Numbered from the stretch's first letter, positions 43,518 through 52,950 are shown. The stretch is DNA of 64,000 bases from Pandoraea commovens (GCF_902459615.1 NZ_CABPSA010000002.1:806001-870000); one strand, 5' to 3'. Translations and numbers: made by a program. Notes: a model not told the origin generated them from the letters alone.

Positions 43518-44453
43518 ATGAGCCAAGCTTCGCCCCCTGCACCGATGCCGTCCTCCGCCACACCGAACCCGCAAGCCGACGAACGCCTCGGGCGTTTGCT
43601 GATGATCGCCGCGATGGTGATCTCCGGCACGATCGGTTACTTCGTGCTGATGTCGGGCCAGCCCGCGCTCAATGTGGTGTTCTTTCGCTGCCTGATCGGC
43701 GCGCTCAGCCTGTGCGGCTGGTGTGCGCTTCGCGGTTACTGGCGCGGCTTGCGCATGACACGCTGGCAAGTGGTGAACGTGACCCTTGGGGCGATTACGC
43801 TCGTCTCGAACTGGTATTTCCTGTTCACGGCTTACCGGCTGACCTCGGTCGGCATTACGACCGTCGTCTACAACGTCCAGCCGTTCCTGCTGGTGCTCGC
43901 CAGTGTGATCGTCACGCGCGAGCGGCCGTCGCTGGCCACGCTGGGCTGTCTGGGTGTGGCGTTCGCCGGGCTGGTGATCCTGGCCGAGCCGGGGGGCGTG
44001 CATGGCGCGGGTTATCTGATTGGCGTGGCGAGTGCGCTGGCGGCTGCGTCGCTTTACGCCGCGACCACGCTTTTCACCAAGAAGCTGGCCGGGACGATTC
44101 GTCCCGAGATCATCGCTGCGCTGCACATGGTCATCGGGGCGGTCGTTTTCGTCTGGATGGCGGACTTCCAGCATTTGCCGTCTGCACCGCGTGAGGTCGG
44201 CGCCATCGTCACGCTGGGCCTTTTCCACACGACGTTCATGTATTTGTTGCTCTACGGGGCGTTTCAGAAGGCGTCGACGTCGAGCCTGGCTGTATTCGGC
44301 TTCGTCTACCCCGTGGTCGCCGTGGCGGTGGACTTTCTGGCGTTCGGCATCGTGCTGCACCCGACGCAGTGGCTGGGCGGCGTGATGATTCTGCTCGCGG
44401 CCGGGTGGTATGCCCGAGGTCTGGGCGCGGCACCTGCCCGAAAGGCGGCCTGA
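43518..44453 (+). CDS. EamA/DMT family transporter
   Basis: A 311-residue inner-membrane protein with ten predicted helices in two EamA repeats (about 27-155 and 165-300). DMT transporters usually export metabolites or drugs. The segment [34 protein letters not shown] is characteristic. It lies between the DUF2917 gene and lipB, 110 bases before lipB. Substrate unknown. Confidence 0.88.
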   Translation: MSQASPPAPMPSSATPNPQADERLGRLLMIAAMVISGTIGYFVLMSGQPALNVVFFRCLIGALSLCGWCALRGYWRGLRMTRWQVVNVTLGAITLVSNWYFLFTAYRLTSVGITTVVYNVQPFLLVLASVIVTRERPSLATLGCLGVAFAGLVILAEPGGVHGAGYLIGVASALAAASLYAATTLFTKKLAGTIRPEIIAALHMVIGAVVFVWMADFQHLPSAPREVGAIVTLGLFHTTFMYLLLYGAFQKASTSSLAVFGFVYPVVAVAVDFLAFGIVLHPTQWLGGVMILLAAGWYARGLGAAPARKAA

Positions 44454-44562
44454 GGCTGCGGCGCTGACGCCGGTGACCGTTGCGGCCGGGCAACACCGGG
44501 CGCCGCGTCCTGCCGGACATGGCTTCGAGCAAGACTGGCGTGGTTTCGCTAAAATTGCGTCC

Positions 44563-45276
44563 ATGACCTCCCCGATCGAAGTTTGCTGGCGCGGCACAGA
44601 AGACTACGCCACCTCGTTCGACGCCATGCGCGCGTACACCGATGCGCGTGGCTCGCACGGCCCCGACCAGCTCTGGATCGTCCAGCATCCGCCCGTCTAC
44701 ACGCTCGGACTCGCTGGCGATCCCGCTCACCTGCTCGTTGCCAACACTGGTATCCCGCTCGTCAAAGTCGACCGCGGCGGCCAGATTACGTATCACGGCC
44801 CCGGTCAGGTGGTGATCTATCTGCTCGTGGACCTGCGACGCCGCAAGCTCGGCGTACGCGAAATGGTGCGTCTGATCGAGCAGGCGGTGATCGACACCCT
44901 TGGGGCGTATAATCTCGACGTTGAGCGCCATGCCGGCGCGCCGGGGATCTATGTGAGCCCGGGCGACGGCACTGTGGCGCATGCCGGCGCGAAAATCGCT
45001 GCGCTCGGGTTGAAAATCCGCAATGGCTGTAGTTATCACGGCGTTTCGCTGAACGTCGCGATGGATCTGCGTCCGTTCGACTGGATCAATCCGTGCGGTT
45101 ACGCCGGTTTGCAAACCGTAGACATGGCCACGCTTGGCGTGGCTCCCCGCTGGGATGAAGTGGCCGCGCGACTGGCGCAGCAACTCGGTCATCACCTCGA
45201 ACAGCACCCCGCGACGACAGTTGCCGCGCCGCAGGCCGATACGAATTCGGCCGCCAGCGCAGACGCCGCCGCCTGA
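44563..45276 (+). CDS. lipB: Octanoyl-[ACP]:protein N-octanoyltransferase
   Basis: Transfers octanoate from acyl carrier protein to lipoyl domains, the first step of lipoate synthesis. The 237-residue enzyme has the [12 protein letters not shown] substrate loop, Lys144 in [14 protein letters not shown] and the catalytic Cys178 in INPCGY. ATG at 44563 gives the family N-terminus; frames upstream are open but not conserved. Twenty-four bases before lipA, so an operon. The C-terminal 20 residues are a low-complexity Ala/Thr tail. Confidence 0.95.
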   Translation: MTSPIEVCWRGTEDYATSFDAMRAYTDARGSHGPDQLWIVQHPPVYTLGLAGDPAHLLVANTGIPLVKVDRGGQITYHGPGQVVIYLLVDLRRRKLGVREMVRLIEQAVIDTLGAYNLDVERHAGAPGIYVSPGDGTVAHAGAKIAALGLKIRNGCSYHGVSLNVAMDLRPFDWINPCGYAGLQTVDMATLGVAPRWDEVAARLAQQLGHHLEQHPATTVAAPQADTNSAASADAAA

Positions 45277-45300
45277 TTGGACGCCTGGAAAGCCCCCATC

Positions 45301-46308
45301 ATGACCACCGTGACTCAGAACGACAGCACGAACAAAGAAGTTCGCACGATCGACGGCGATTACGACGCCACCGCGAAGCAGAAGTCGCAAGCCAAGACGG
45401 CGCGCATTCCGATCAAGATCGTGCCGATCGAGCGCCTGAAGAAGCCGGACTGGATTCGCGTGAAGGCGGCCACTCATACCTCCCGTTTCTACGAGATCAA
45501 GCAGATCCTGCGCGAGCACAATCTGCACACGGTCTGTGAAGAGGCGAGCTGCCCGAACATCGGCGAGTGCTTCGGTAAAGGCACGGCTACGTTCATGATC
45601 ATGGGCGACAAGTGCACGCGCCGTTGCCCGTTCTGCGACGTCGGCCACGGTCGCCCGGACCCGCTGGACGTCGACGAGCCGCTGAACCTCGCGAAGACCA
45701 TCGCCGCGATGCGTCTGAAGTACGTCGTGATCACCAGCGTGGACCGTGACGACCTGCGCGACGGCGGTGCCCAGCACTTCGTCGATTGCATCCGCCACGT
45801 GCGTGAGCTGTCGCCGTCGACCCGCATCGAAATCCTGACGCCGGACTTCCGTGCGCGTCTGGACCGCGCTCTGGGCATTCTCAATGCCGCACCGCCCGAT
45901 GTGATGAACCACAACCTCGAAACGGTGCCGCGTCTGTATAAGGAAGCGCGCCCCGGCTCGGACTACCAGCACTCGCTCACGCTCCTCAAGGAGTTCAAGG
46001 CGCAGCATCCGGACGTCTCGACGAAGTCGGGCCTGATGGTCGGTCTGGGCGAGACGGACGAAGAAATTCTTCAGGTGATGCGCGACATGCGCGCACACAA
46101 CGTCGACATGCTTACGATCGGTCAGTACCTGCAACCGTCGGAGCACCACCTGCCGGTGCGCCGTTACGTGACGCCCGACACGTTCAAGATGTTCGAGGAA
46201 GAAGCGTACAAGATGGGCTTTACCCACGCGGCCGTGGGCGCGATGGTGCGTTCGAGCTATCACGCCGACGTGCAGGCGCACGAAGCAGGTGTGGCCGACG
46301 CCATCTGA
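45301..46308 (+). CDS. lipA: Lipoyl synthase
   Basis: Radical SAM enzyme that inserts two sulfur atoms into protein-bound octanoyl groups. The 335-residue product has the auxiliary cluster cysteines Cys79, Cys84 and Cys90 and the radical SAM cluster Cys105-x3-Cys109-x2-Cys112, plus the conserved C-terminal RSSYHAD serine motif that ligates the auxiliary cluster. Follows lipB and is closed by a strong terminator. Confidence 0.97.
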   Translation: MTTVTQNDSTNKEVRTIDGDYDATAKQKSQAKTARIPIKIVPIERLKKPDWIRVKAATHTSRFYEIKQILREHNLHTVCEEASCPNIGECFGKGTATFMIMGDKCTRRCPFCDVGHGRPDPLDVDEPLNLAKTIAAMRLKYVVITSVDRDDLRDGGAQHFVDCIRHVRELSPSTRIEILTPDFRARLDRALGILNAAPPDVMNHNLETVPRLYKEARPGSDYQHSLTLLKEFKAQHPDVSTKSGLMVGLGETDEEILQVMRDMRAHNVDMLTIGQYLQPSEHHLPVRRYVTPDTFKMFEEEAYKMGFTHAAVGAMVRSSYHADVQAHEAGVADAI

Positions 46309-46352
46309 GCGGAGTCCTTCCGGCACCCGTCCGGACGAAAGCATCACGAAAG

Positions 46353-46382
46353 CGGATCGTCGAAAGACGGTCCGTTTTTTTT
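46353..46382 (+). terminator. Rho-independent terminator of lipB-lipA
   Basis: CGGATCGTC-GAAA-GACGGTCCG followed by eight T residues, 44 bases past the lipA stop. A nine-base-pair stem with one G-T pair and a GAAA tetraloop. Confidence 0.93.
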
Positions 46383-46717
46383 CGTCCGTTGTTAGCCCGA
46401 CCCCCATACTCAATTACGGGACGTCACAAGTCGCGCCCGGTTTAATAGCCGATACGCACCACGGGCATCCCCGGATGCCGACTAACGCGTTCGAATGCCT
46501 ACGATACGCACCGCCATTTGCAACGATCGTCGCCGAACGGCCAGCGTTACCCCCTCCCGCCAGCTTCATCTCCCTCGAAATATGTTGTAACAACCGTCAC
46601 CTTGTGGCGCCGGGTGCGTTGTTCCAGAATATTGAAACTTTGTTTTGCTTGGCAAAACACTGCGCACGTCATGGTTATTGGGCGAGCGGATGTTCCGGAT
46701 GCACGCCAGGAGGCAGC
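46383..46717. other. Upstream region of the hutG-like gene
   Basis: A 335-base gap after the lipA terminator with no gene I can support. Its main visible feature is the inverted repeat at 46641-46659, annotated separately. TTGAAA at 46632-46637 is a possible -35 element without a good -10. Confidence 0.5.
46641..46659. promoter_or_regulatory. Operator-like inverted repeat before the hutG-like gene
   Basis: TGTTTTGC-TTG-GCAAAACA, a perfect eight-base inverted repeat with a three-base spacer, ends 58 bases before the ATG. It suits a dimeric regulator; the IclR protein encoded next in the operon is the nearest candidate. Confidence 0.5.
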
Positions 46718-47602
46718 ATGTCCCGTCAGGTCACTGAGGGCCGATTTTTCGTTGAAGCACCGCAAGGTGGCGCAGTGCGCCACGGGGGGCACTTGCCTCT
46801 GGTGATCGACGCGCCTCACAGCGGCCATGTGCTCCCGCCGGACTTCGACACCATCGCCCCGACCGCCGCGATCCTCGCTTGCGGCGACGCCTATGTCGAC
46901 GAACTCTGGTCCGTCGCGACGCATCATGGCGCCACGCTCGTCGCAGCGCTTTTCCCGCGCGCCTATATCGATCCGAATCGCGCCGAGCACGACATCGACC
47001 CCGAATTGCTGGCGAGCCTGTGGCCGCACGATGCGCGTCCGCAAGGCTATAGCGAGCGTGGCGTCGGTCTGCTGCACCGGTTTGCTGCTCCCAACGTACC
47101 GCTCTACGACCGCCGCCTGACGGTGGCCGAAGTCGAGCGACGGATTCACGACTACTACGTGCCGTATCGCCACGCGCTGCGCGATGCACTCGATTCTGCG
47201 TGGCAGCGTCACGGCGTGGTCTGGCATCTGGACTGCCATTCGATGCGCTCGCGCGGCGGCGCACTCGATCCCGATGCCGGTATGGCGCGCCCCGACGTAC
47301 TGGTGAGCGACGGCGACGGCACCACCGCAGACCCCGCGTTTTCGCGCTGGGTGATGGCCGAATTCACGCGTCTGGGATTGCGCACCGCATACAACGTGCC
47401 GTACCGAGGTGGCGATCTGGTGCGTCATTTCGGACGCCCCGCCGAGCGACGTCACAGCGTGCAGATCGAACTGAATCAGGCGCTTTATCTGAACGAATCT
47501 AGCGGCGAGAAGCATGACGGCTTTTCGACGCTGCAATCGCAACTTGGCCAATTTGCGGCGGCGCTTGCCGCCTATGCCGAACAACATAGCGAGGAAGTTT
47601 GA
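46718..47602 (+). CDS. N-formylglutamate amidohydrolase family protein
   Basis: A 294-residue zinc hydrolase of the FGase/HutG family, which splits N-formylglutamate into formate and glutamate or acts on related N-acyl amino acids. Visible family segments are VIDAPHSGHVLPPDF, ALFPRAYIDPNR, WHLDCHSM and NVPYRGGDLVRHFG, which supply likely metal ligands. A perfect AGGAGG (46709-46714) sets the start. No hutH, hutU or hutI is nearby, so histidine catabolism is not supported. It is followed one base later by an IclR regulator gene, indicating co-transcription. Confidence 0.85.
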   Translation: MSRQVTEGRFFVEAPQGGAVRHGGHLPLVIDAPHSGHVLPPDFDTIAPTAAILACGDAYVDELWSVATHHGATLVAALFPRAYIDPNRAEHDIDPELLASLWPHDARPQGYSERGVGLLHRFAAPNVPLYDRRLTVAEVERRIHDYYVPYRHALRDALDSAWQRHGVVWHLDCHSMRSRGGALDPDAGMARPDVLVSDGDGTTADPAFSRWVMAEFTRLGLRTAYNVPYRGGDLVRHFGRPAERRHSVQIELNQALYLNESSGEKHDGFSTLQSQLGQFAAALAAYAEQHSEEV

Positions 47603-47603
47603 G

Positions 47604-48383
47604 ATGGACTACACAGTCGCTTCGGTCGACACGGCGCTTTCGCTGCTGTCGCTGGTCGGGGAGTGCCCCGGCCTGGGTGTGACGGAACTGGCGCAGCGCG
47701 CCGGCCTGAACAAGTCGCGGGCGTTTCGTCTGCTGGCGACGCTCGAACAGCACCGCTGGGTGGTTCGCGAGGGCAGTCCGGTGACCTACGTGCTGGGTGC
47801 GCAGGCATTGGTACTCGGCGTGGCAGGCCATGAACAGGTCAACCTCGTGAAGGTCGCCCATCGTCACCTGCAAGCACTCAACCGTGCGCTCAACGAGAAC
47901 ATCCAGTTGCGCGTGCGCGACGGTCTCGAATCGCTGTGCGTTGCCCGCGTGGAATCGACGCACGAACTGCGCGTGCATGGCGTGGTCGGCAACCGTCGCC
48001 CGTTGTACGTCGGCGCGTCGGGCCGCGTGCTGCTGGCTTTTGCGTCGGACGACGTCCGTGCGCAAGTGCTGGGTCGTCCCCGCAAGCGCTTCACGGCGGG
48101 TACGCTGATCGAGCGCGACGAACTGGCGGCCGAACTGCTGAACGTGCGTCGTCAGGATTGCGCGGTGAGCTTTGGTGAACTCGCGCCGGAAGCCGTCTCG
48201 GTCGCGGTGCCGGTGCGCGACGCGTCGGGTGAGGTGATTGCCTCGCTGTCGGCCTCGGGCCCGTCGTCGCGCATGACGCGTGCGTTGCTACCCGATATCT
48301 CGTCGCGTCTGTCGGCCTGTGCCGCAGAGATCTCGGCCGCACTGGGCTATCACACGCCGGTCCCGGAAGCGCTTTCCGCCTAA
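47604..48383 (+). CDS. IclR family transcriptional regulator
   Basis: A 259-residue IclR regulator with an N-terminal winged HTH (about 5-65; VTELAQRAGLNKSRAFRLLATLEQH) and an effector domain (about 80-250). The start one base after the hutG-like stop, with GAGGAAG inside the preceding gene, shows translational coupling. It probably controls its own operon and the ABC transporter downstream, whose upstream region carries palindromes. Confidence 0.92.
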   Translation: MDYTVASVDTALSLLSLVGECPGLGVTELAQRAGLNKSRAFRLLATLEQHRWVVREGSPVTYVLGAQALVLGVAGHEQVNLVKVAHRHLQALNRALNENIQLRVRDGLESLCVARVESTHELRVHGVVGNRRPLYVGASGRVLLAFASDDVRAQVLGRPRKRFTAGTLIERDELAAELLNVRRQDCAVSFGELAPEAVSVAVPVRDASGEVIASLSASGPSSRMTRALLPDISSRLSACAAEISAALGYHTPVPEALSA

Positions 48384-48447
48384 GTGCGCTGAGCGCAACC
48401 TGCGGGGCGAGCAACCGATGACGGTTGCGCAACCCCGCCGGAATCAG

Positions 48448-48500
48448 AACCTCCCATCGAAGGCCCTGCCGCCACAGGCAGGCGCTTTCAAGGGAGGTTT
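48448..48500 (+). terminator. Compound hairpin after the IclR gene
   Basis: Outer arms AACCTCCC / GGGAGGTT enclose an inner hairpin CTGCC / GGCAG. It ends in TTTGTCTATTTC, a weak T tract. It probably ends the hutG-like/IclR transcript. Confidence 0.55.
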
Positions 48501-48552
48501 GTCTATTTCAACGGTCCGTTGTGACGCATCGAGCCTCGGACTCACCCGGCCT

Positions 48553-48572
48553 TAACGCGTGATAACGCGTGA
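48553..48572. repeat. Tandem decamer repeat in the ABC operon upstream region
   Basis: Two exact tandem copies of TAACGCGTGA. ACGCGT within each is a palindrome. An AAATCTC / GAGATTT inverted repeat (48572-48578 / 48589-48595) follows at once. Confidence 0.6.
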
Positions 48573-48592
48573 AATCTCCCAATTCCCCGAGA

Positions 48593-48604
48593 TTTTCCGG
48601 AAAA
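48593..48604. promoter_or_regulatory. Palindrome TTTTCCGGAAAA, regulator site candidate
   Basis: A perfect 12-base palindrome 199 bases before the ABC binding-protein start. Similar TTCCGGAAA sequence recurs at the right flank of the longer palindrome at 48743-48760, so both may be read by one regulator. Confidence 0.5.
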
Positions 48605-48742
48605 CCAGAAACAATCTGTGCTTGCTTTCCGATTTTCCGTATAAGCGATCATCGGGTTTTCCACAGCTTCCCACAATAAAATCAAGCACTTGCATCGCTA
48701 GCATAAGTATTGCTTTCTATCGCGCGTGCTGCCGTCGTTTCC

Positions 48743-48760
48743 GAATTCCCATGGGAATTC
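48743..48760. promoter_or_regulatory. Perfect 18-base palindrome 43 bases before the ABC operon
   Basis: GAATTCCCATGGGAATTC, flanked by TTTCC on the left and CGGAAA on the right, so the symmetry continues with a one-base offset. It is placed where a repressor would overlap the promoter or the start of the transcript. The rest of the 420-base gap (48384-48803) holds no gene. Confidence 0.6.
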
Positions 48761-48803
48761 CGGAAACCCAGAGCAAGCCGTTCTAATAAAGAGAGGAGAC
48801 CTT

Positions 48804-49772
48804 ATGTTCAAGCAATGCCTTGCCGCCGCTGCGCTGTGTGCAGCTTCGCTACACGCTTTTGCCGACGATCTGGTGCGTCTGGGGAACCTGAAGTTCGCCC
48901 ACTACGGCGCCGTGTCGTACATGAAAGTGATTGGACCGAAGTACGGCCTGAAGATCGAGGAACGGATGTTCGCCAAGGGCGTGGACATCATGCCGGCCAT
49001 CGTGGCCGGTCAGATCGACGTGTCGGCAAGCGCGCTTGATGCCGCTATCGCAGGTCGCGCTCAGGGCGCACCGATCTACGCGGTGGCCGGTTTCGCCAAG
49101 GGCGGCGTGCGTCTCGTGGCGAAGAAGGGACTGCCGGTCACCAAGGTGGCCGATCTCAAGGGCAAGAAGGTGGGCGTGGCCCGTGGCGGTGCTCAGGAAA
49201 TGATTCTGTACGCAGAACTGGCGAAGGCCGGTCTGACGTGGTCGGATCAGCCGGGCAAGGACGTGCAGATCATGTTCATGGCCTTCGCCGATCTGAATCA
49301 GGCACTGGCCGCTGGCAGCATCGACGCGATGTGCCAGTCGGAGCCGCAAGCCTCGCAAGCCATCAACAAGGGCTTCGGCGTGGAAATGCTCAAGCCGTAC
49401 GACACGCCCATCGGCGAGCCGGTGCGTGCGCTCGTGATCACCGAGAAGCTCTATAAGGAAAAGCCGGACGTTGCCCAACGTCTGATGTACGCGTTCGTCG
49501 AAGCGACCGATTACTTCATCAAAAACCCGAAGGCGGCCGAGAAGTACGTTCGCGAGGACATGTTCAAGAACCAGATCACGGAGCAGGACTTCACGGACGC
49601 CATCGGCAACTCGCCGTATAGCTACGACCTGAGCCTCTCGCACGTGCAACTCACGACCGACCTGATGAAGAAGTACGGCGTGGGCAAGTTGCAGGATCCG
49701 GTGCCGCAGGCGGGAGACTGGGTCAAGCTCGACCTCCTCGCCAAGGCGAAAGCCAAGCTGAACATTAAGTAA
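48804..49772 (+). CDS. NitT/TauT-type ABC transporter substrate-binding protein
   Basis: A 322-residue periplasmic binding protein of the SsuA/TauA/NMT1 class with a signal peptide (about 1-20, ending LHAFA) and two lobes. The segments GVDIMPAIVAGQIDVSASALDAAIAGRAQG and DLKGKKVGVARGGAQEM are typical. The start has GAGAGGAG upstream. First gene of a transporter operon with permease and ATPase. The class transports sulfonates, nitrate, pyrimidine precursors or aromatic acids, so the ligand is not assigned. Confidence 0.9.
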   Translation: MFKQCLAAAALCAASLHAFADDLVRLGNLKFAHYGAVSYMKVIGPKYGLKIEERMFAKGVDIMPAIVAGQIDVSASALDAAIAGRAQGAPIYAVAGFAKGGVRLVAKKGLPVTKVADLKGKKVGVARGGAQEMILYAELAKAGLTWSDQPGKDVQIMFMAFADLNQALAAGSIDAMCQSEPQASQAINKGFGVEMLKPYDTPIGEPVRALVITEKLYKEKPDVAQRLMYAFVEATDYFIKNPKAAEKYVREDMFKNQITEQDFTDAIGNSPYSYDLSLSHVQLTTDLMKKYGVGKLQDPVPQAGDWVKLDLLAKAKAKLNIK

Positions 49773-49786
49773 GGCGAGGCGAAAGG

Positions 49787-50623
49787 ATGTCCGCAGTGCT
49801 CCCCCATTCGGGTGCTTCACGCGCCGCGCGTATGCTGCGCGGCGTGCTGATCCCTGTCGCGGTCGTGGTGATCTGGCAGATCGTCACCGGCCTCGGCTGG
49901 ATCAACCCGATCATTCTCCCGTCGCCGCTCGCTGTTGTGACCAAGTGGTGGCAATACCTCAAACCTACCGTGGCGATGGCCGAAGGCTTCGGCGCGTGGC
50001 TCGAATCGAGCGAACTGCTCATGGACGCCACGCATAGCCTTTACCGCGTGATCATGGGCTTCATCGTGGGCGCAGGCATTGCGCTGCCGCTCGGTCTGCT
50101 CATGGGCACGAGCACGCGCGTCTACGGCCTGTTCAACCCGCTGGTGCAAGTGGTGCGTCCGATTCCCCCGATCGCGTACATTCCGCTGGCCATTCTCTGG
50201 TTCGGTCTGGGCAATCCCCCCGCGTTCTTCCTGATCGCACTGGGCGCGTTCTTCCCGGTGCTGATGAACACGATTGCCGGTGTGCGTCACGTCGACGGCA
50301 TCTATCTGCGTGCCGCGCGCAATCTAGGCGCGGGTCAGCTCACGATCTTCCGTCGCGTGATTCTGCCTGCGGCCACGCCCTACATCCTGTCGGGCGTGCG
50401 TATCGGTATCGGCACGGCGTTCATCGTTGTGATCGTGGCCGAGATGATCGCCGTGAACAACGGTCTGGGCTATCGCATTCTGGAAGCGCGCGAGTACATG
50501 TGGTCGGACAAGATCATCGCCGGGATGCTGACCATCGGTCTGCTCGGTCTGGTGATCGACCTCGGCATGGATCGTCTCAACAACCACCTGCTCAAGTGGC
50601 ACCGTGGTCTGGAAACCAAGTGA
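49787..50623 (+). CDS. ABC transporter permease, SsuC/TauC-like
   Basis: A 278-residue inner-membrane permease with about six helices and the EAA-type loop (AARNLGAGQLTIFRRVILPAATPYILSGVRIGIGTAF). It pairs with the binding protein 14 bases upstream and the ATPase 10 bases downstream to form an importer of the NitT/TauT family. Confidence 0.93.
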   Translation: MSAVLPHSGASRAARMLRGVLIPVAVVVIWQIVTGLGWINPIILPSPLAVVTKWWQYLKPTVAMAEGFGAWLESSELLMDATHSLYRVIMGFIVGAGIALPLGLLMGTSTRVYGLFNPLVQVVRPIPPIAYIPLAILWFGLGNPPAFFLIALGAFFPVLMNTIAGVRHVDGIYLRAARNLGAGQLTIFRRVILPAATPYILSGVRIGIGTAFIVVIVAEMIAVNNGLGYRILEAREYMWSDKIIAGMLTIGLLGLVIDLGMDRLNNHLLKWHRGLETK

Positions 50624-50633
50624 GGCGACTGAC

Positions 50634-51428
50634 ATGCTGATTCAAATCGATCACGTCAACAAACAGTTCCCGATTCCCGGCGGCGTCGTCGACGCGCTCA
50701 AGGACATCGACCTGAACATCAACGCAGGCGAGTTCGTCTGCCTGCTCGGCCCGTCGGGTTGCGGCAAGTCGACGTTGCTCAACGCACTCGCCGGCTTCGT
50801 GCAACCGACGTCGGGTGCGATTCGCATCAACGGGCGTGCCGACGCCGCCGCCGAGCCGGGCCCGGATCGCGGCATGGTGTTCCAGGAGTACGCACTGTTC
50901 CCGTGGATGACCGTGGCGCAGAACGTGGCGTTCGGTCTCGAAATCAAGGGCATGAAGCGCGCCGAGATCAACGAGCGCGTGAACCTGCTGCTCGGCAAGC
51001 TCAACCTGCGCGAGTTTCGCGACCGCTATCCGCGCGATCTCTCGGGCGGCATGCGTCAGCGCGTGGCGATTGCCCGCGTACTCGCGCTCGACAGCCCGAT
51101 CATGCTTATGGACGAGCCGTTCGGCGCGCTCGACGCCCTCACGCGTCGCACGTTGCAGGACGAGTTGCTGCGCATTTGGGAGGAATTCAGGAAGACGATC
51201 ATTTTCGTCACACACAGTATCGAGGAGTCGATCTATCTGGCCGACCGGGTCGTCGTCATGACGTACCGGCCGGGCACGGTCAAGCGGGACGTGGTCATCG
51301 AACTACCCCGTCCGCGCGACACGGCAGGCAGCGAATTCAATGAATTGAAGAAGGAGCTGGCCCAGATGGTGATGGAGGAGCAAATGCGCTTTGCGCAAAG
51401 CGAGATTCGCGGCGTCACCGCGGATTAA
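50634..51428 (+). CDS. ABC transporter ATP-binding protein, SsuB/TauB-like
   Basis: A 264-residue ATPase. Walker A GPSGCGKST (39-47), Q-loop VFQEYALFPWMTV, signature LSGGMRQRVAIARVLA, Walker B IMLMDEPFGALDAL and the switch histidine in VTHSIEE are intact. It energises the adjacent permease. Its stop is followed after 44 bases by dctA, which may be read from the same transcript. Confidence 0.94.
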   Translation: MLIQIDHVNKQFPIPGGVVDALKDIDLNINAGEFVCLLGPSGCGKSTLLNALAGFVQPTSGAIRINGRADAAAEPGPDRGMVFQEYALFPWMTVAQNVAFGLEIKGMKRAEINERVNLLLGKLNLREFRDRYPRDLSGGMRQRVAIARVLALDSPIMLMDEPFGALDALTRRTLQDELLRIWEEFRKTIIFVTHSIEESIYLADRVVVMTYRPGTVKRDVVIELPRPRDTAGSEFNELKKELAQMVMEEQMRFAQSEIRGVTAD

Positions 51429-51472
51429 TAAGAAGGGCGGTGGCTTGCCCCGCCGCCTGAAGAGGAAACAAC

Positions 51473-52759
51473 ATGCAAACCCAGACCAAAAAACCCTTTT
51501 ACCGCATCCTGTACGTGCAGGTGCTGTTTGCCATTGTCGTCGGCATTCTGCTCGGGCACTTCCGGCCCGATCTGGCCGTCGAGATGAAGCCGCTCGGTGA
51601 CGCGTTCATCAAGCTCATCAAGATGATCATCGGTCCGGTGATCTTCTGTACGGTTGTGACCGGTATCGCCGGTATGGAAGACATGAAGAAGGTCGGCCGC
51701 GTTGGCGGCAAGGCGCTGATCTACTTCGAAGTCGTCTCGACGCTCGCACTCGTGATCGGCCTGGTCGCCACGCACGTGCTCAAGCCGGGCGCTGGCTTCA
51801 ATGTCGACATCAGCACGCTCGATCCGAAGGCAATCGCGGGCTACGCCGCGAAGGCTGCACACGGCGACACGTTCACCGACTTCCTGCTGCACCTGATTCC
51901 GAACACGATCACCGACGCGTTCGCCAAGGGTGAAATCCTTCAGATCCTCGTGATCGCAATCCTGTTCGGCGCAGCGCTGGGCATGATCGGTGAGCGTGGT
52001 CGCGTGGTGACGGGCTGGATCGACAGCGTGTCGGGCGTGCTCTTCCGTGTTGTGCACATCATCACCAAGGTCGCTCCGCTGGGCGCTTTCGGTGCGATGG
52101 CCTTCACCATCGGCAAGTACGGTATCGCCTCGCTGGTGCCGCTCGCCAAGCTGATGGGTACGTTCTACCTGACGTCGTTCCTGTTCGTGATCGTCGTGCT
52201 GGGTCTGATCGCCAAGTTCACCGGCTTCTCGATCTTCCGCTTCCTCGCGTACATCAAGGAAGAACTGCTGATCGTGCTGGGTACGAGCTCGTCGGAAGCT
52301 GCGCTGCCGCACCTGATGGAAAAGATGGAAAAGGCCGGTTGCTCGAAGTCGGTGGTGGGTCTCGTGATCCCGACCGGTTACTCGTTCAACCTTGACGGCA
52401 CGAACATCTACATGACGATGGCCGTGCTGTTCATCGCACAAGCGACGAACATCGACCTGACCTGGGGCCAACAGCTCACGCTGCTCGCCGTGGCGATGCT
52501 GACGTCGAAGGGTGCTTCGGGCGTGACCGGCGCAGGCTTCATCACGCTGGCCGCAACGCTGGCTGTGATCCCGACGATTCCGGTCGCCGGGATGGTGCTG
52601 ATTCTCGGTATCGACCGCTTCATGAGCGAATGCCGTGCGCTGACGAACATTTGCGGCAACGGTGTCGCGACGATCGTCGTGTCGGCCTGGGAAAAGGAAC
52701 TGGACCGCAAGAAGCTGGCCGAAGCCATGTCGGGCAAGCAAGGTCCGGAACTGGCCTGA
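51473..52759 (+). CDS. dctA: C4-dicarboxylate transport protein DctA
   Basis: A 428-residue H+ or Na+ symporter of the DAACS family, taking up succinate, fumarate, malate and related acids. Family landmarks are present: [30 protein letters not shown], the serine-rich loop [18 protein letters not shown] and [16 protein letters not shown], which form the substrate and cation site. The gap to the ABC ATPase is 44 bases and holds a GGCGG / CCGCC hairpin but no convincing sigma-54 promoter. GAGG just before the ATG is a ribosome binding site. Confidence 0.95.
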   Translation: MQTQTKKPFYRILYVQVLFAIVVGILLGHFRPDLAVEMKPLGDAFIKLIKMIIGPVIFCTVVTGIAGMEDMKKVGRVGGKALIYFEVVSTLALVIGLVATHVLKPGAGFNVDISTLDPKAIAGYAAKAAHGDTFTDFLLHLIPNTITDAFAKGEILQILVIAILFGAALGMIGERGRVVTGWIDSVSGVLFRVVHIITKVAPLGAFGAMAFTIGKYGIASLVPLAKLMGTFYLTSFLFVIVVLGLIAKFTGFSIFRFLAYIKEELLIVLGTSSSEAALPHLMEKMEKAGCSKSVVGLVIPTGYSFNLDGTNIYMTMAVLFIAQATNIDLTWGQQLTLLAVAMLTSKGASGVTGAGFITLAATLAVIPTIPVAGMVLILGIDRFMSECRALTNICGNGVATIVVSAWEKELDRKKLAEAMSGKQGPELA

Positions 52760-52861
52760 CGGCCGGCGGCAGGGGCGGGCGGTGCTGCGCGTGATGTGTT
52801 TCGCGCGACACTGCCGACCGGTTCGCCGGCTCCCTGCCAACCTGTATCGACCGTACGTTCG

Positions 52862-52915
52862 CCACCGGGCGGCGCGGCACAGGCACAATAGCGCCTGAGC
52901 TTCGCCGCCCGGTGG
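52862..52915. repeat. 13-base-pair inverted repeat between dctA and dctB
   Basis: Perfect arms CCACCGGGCGGCG / CGCCGCCCGGTGG flank a 28-base spacer that contains AGGC / GCCT. It ends 35 bases before dctB. TCCTTT follows, too weak for a classic terminator. It may reduce read-through from dctA into dctB or act as a binding site. Confidence 0.6.
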
Positions 52916-52950
52916 TCCTTTGAGCATCTCACGCAACACCTTGTGCCCCA

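Noticed and set aside
44236-46413. A 725-codon minus-strand open frame opposite lipB and lipA
   Set aside because: Antisense to two well-supported genes and shows no family features.
51439-51455. TGGC...GC match before dctA as a sigma-54 promoter
   Set aside because: The spacing between the GG and GC elements is one base off and the -12 element lacks TTGC. It is better explained as part of a GGCGG/CCGCC hairpin.
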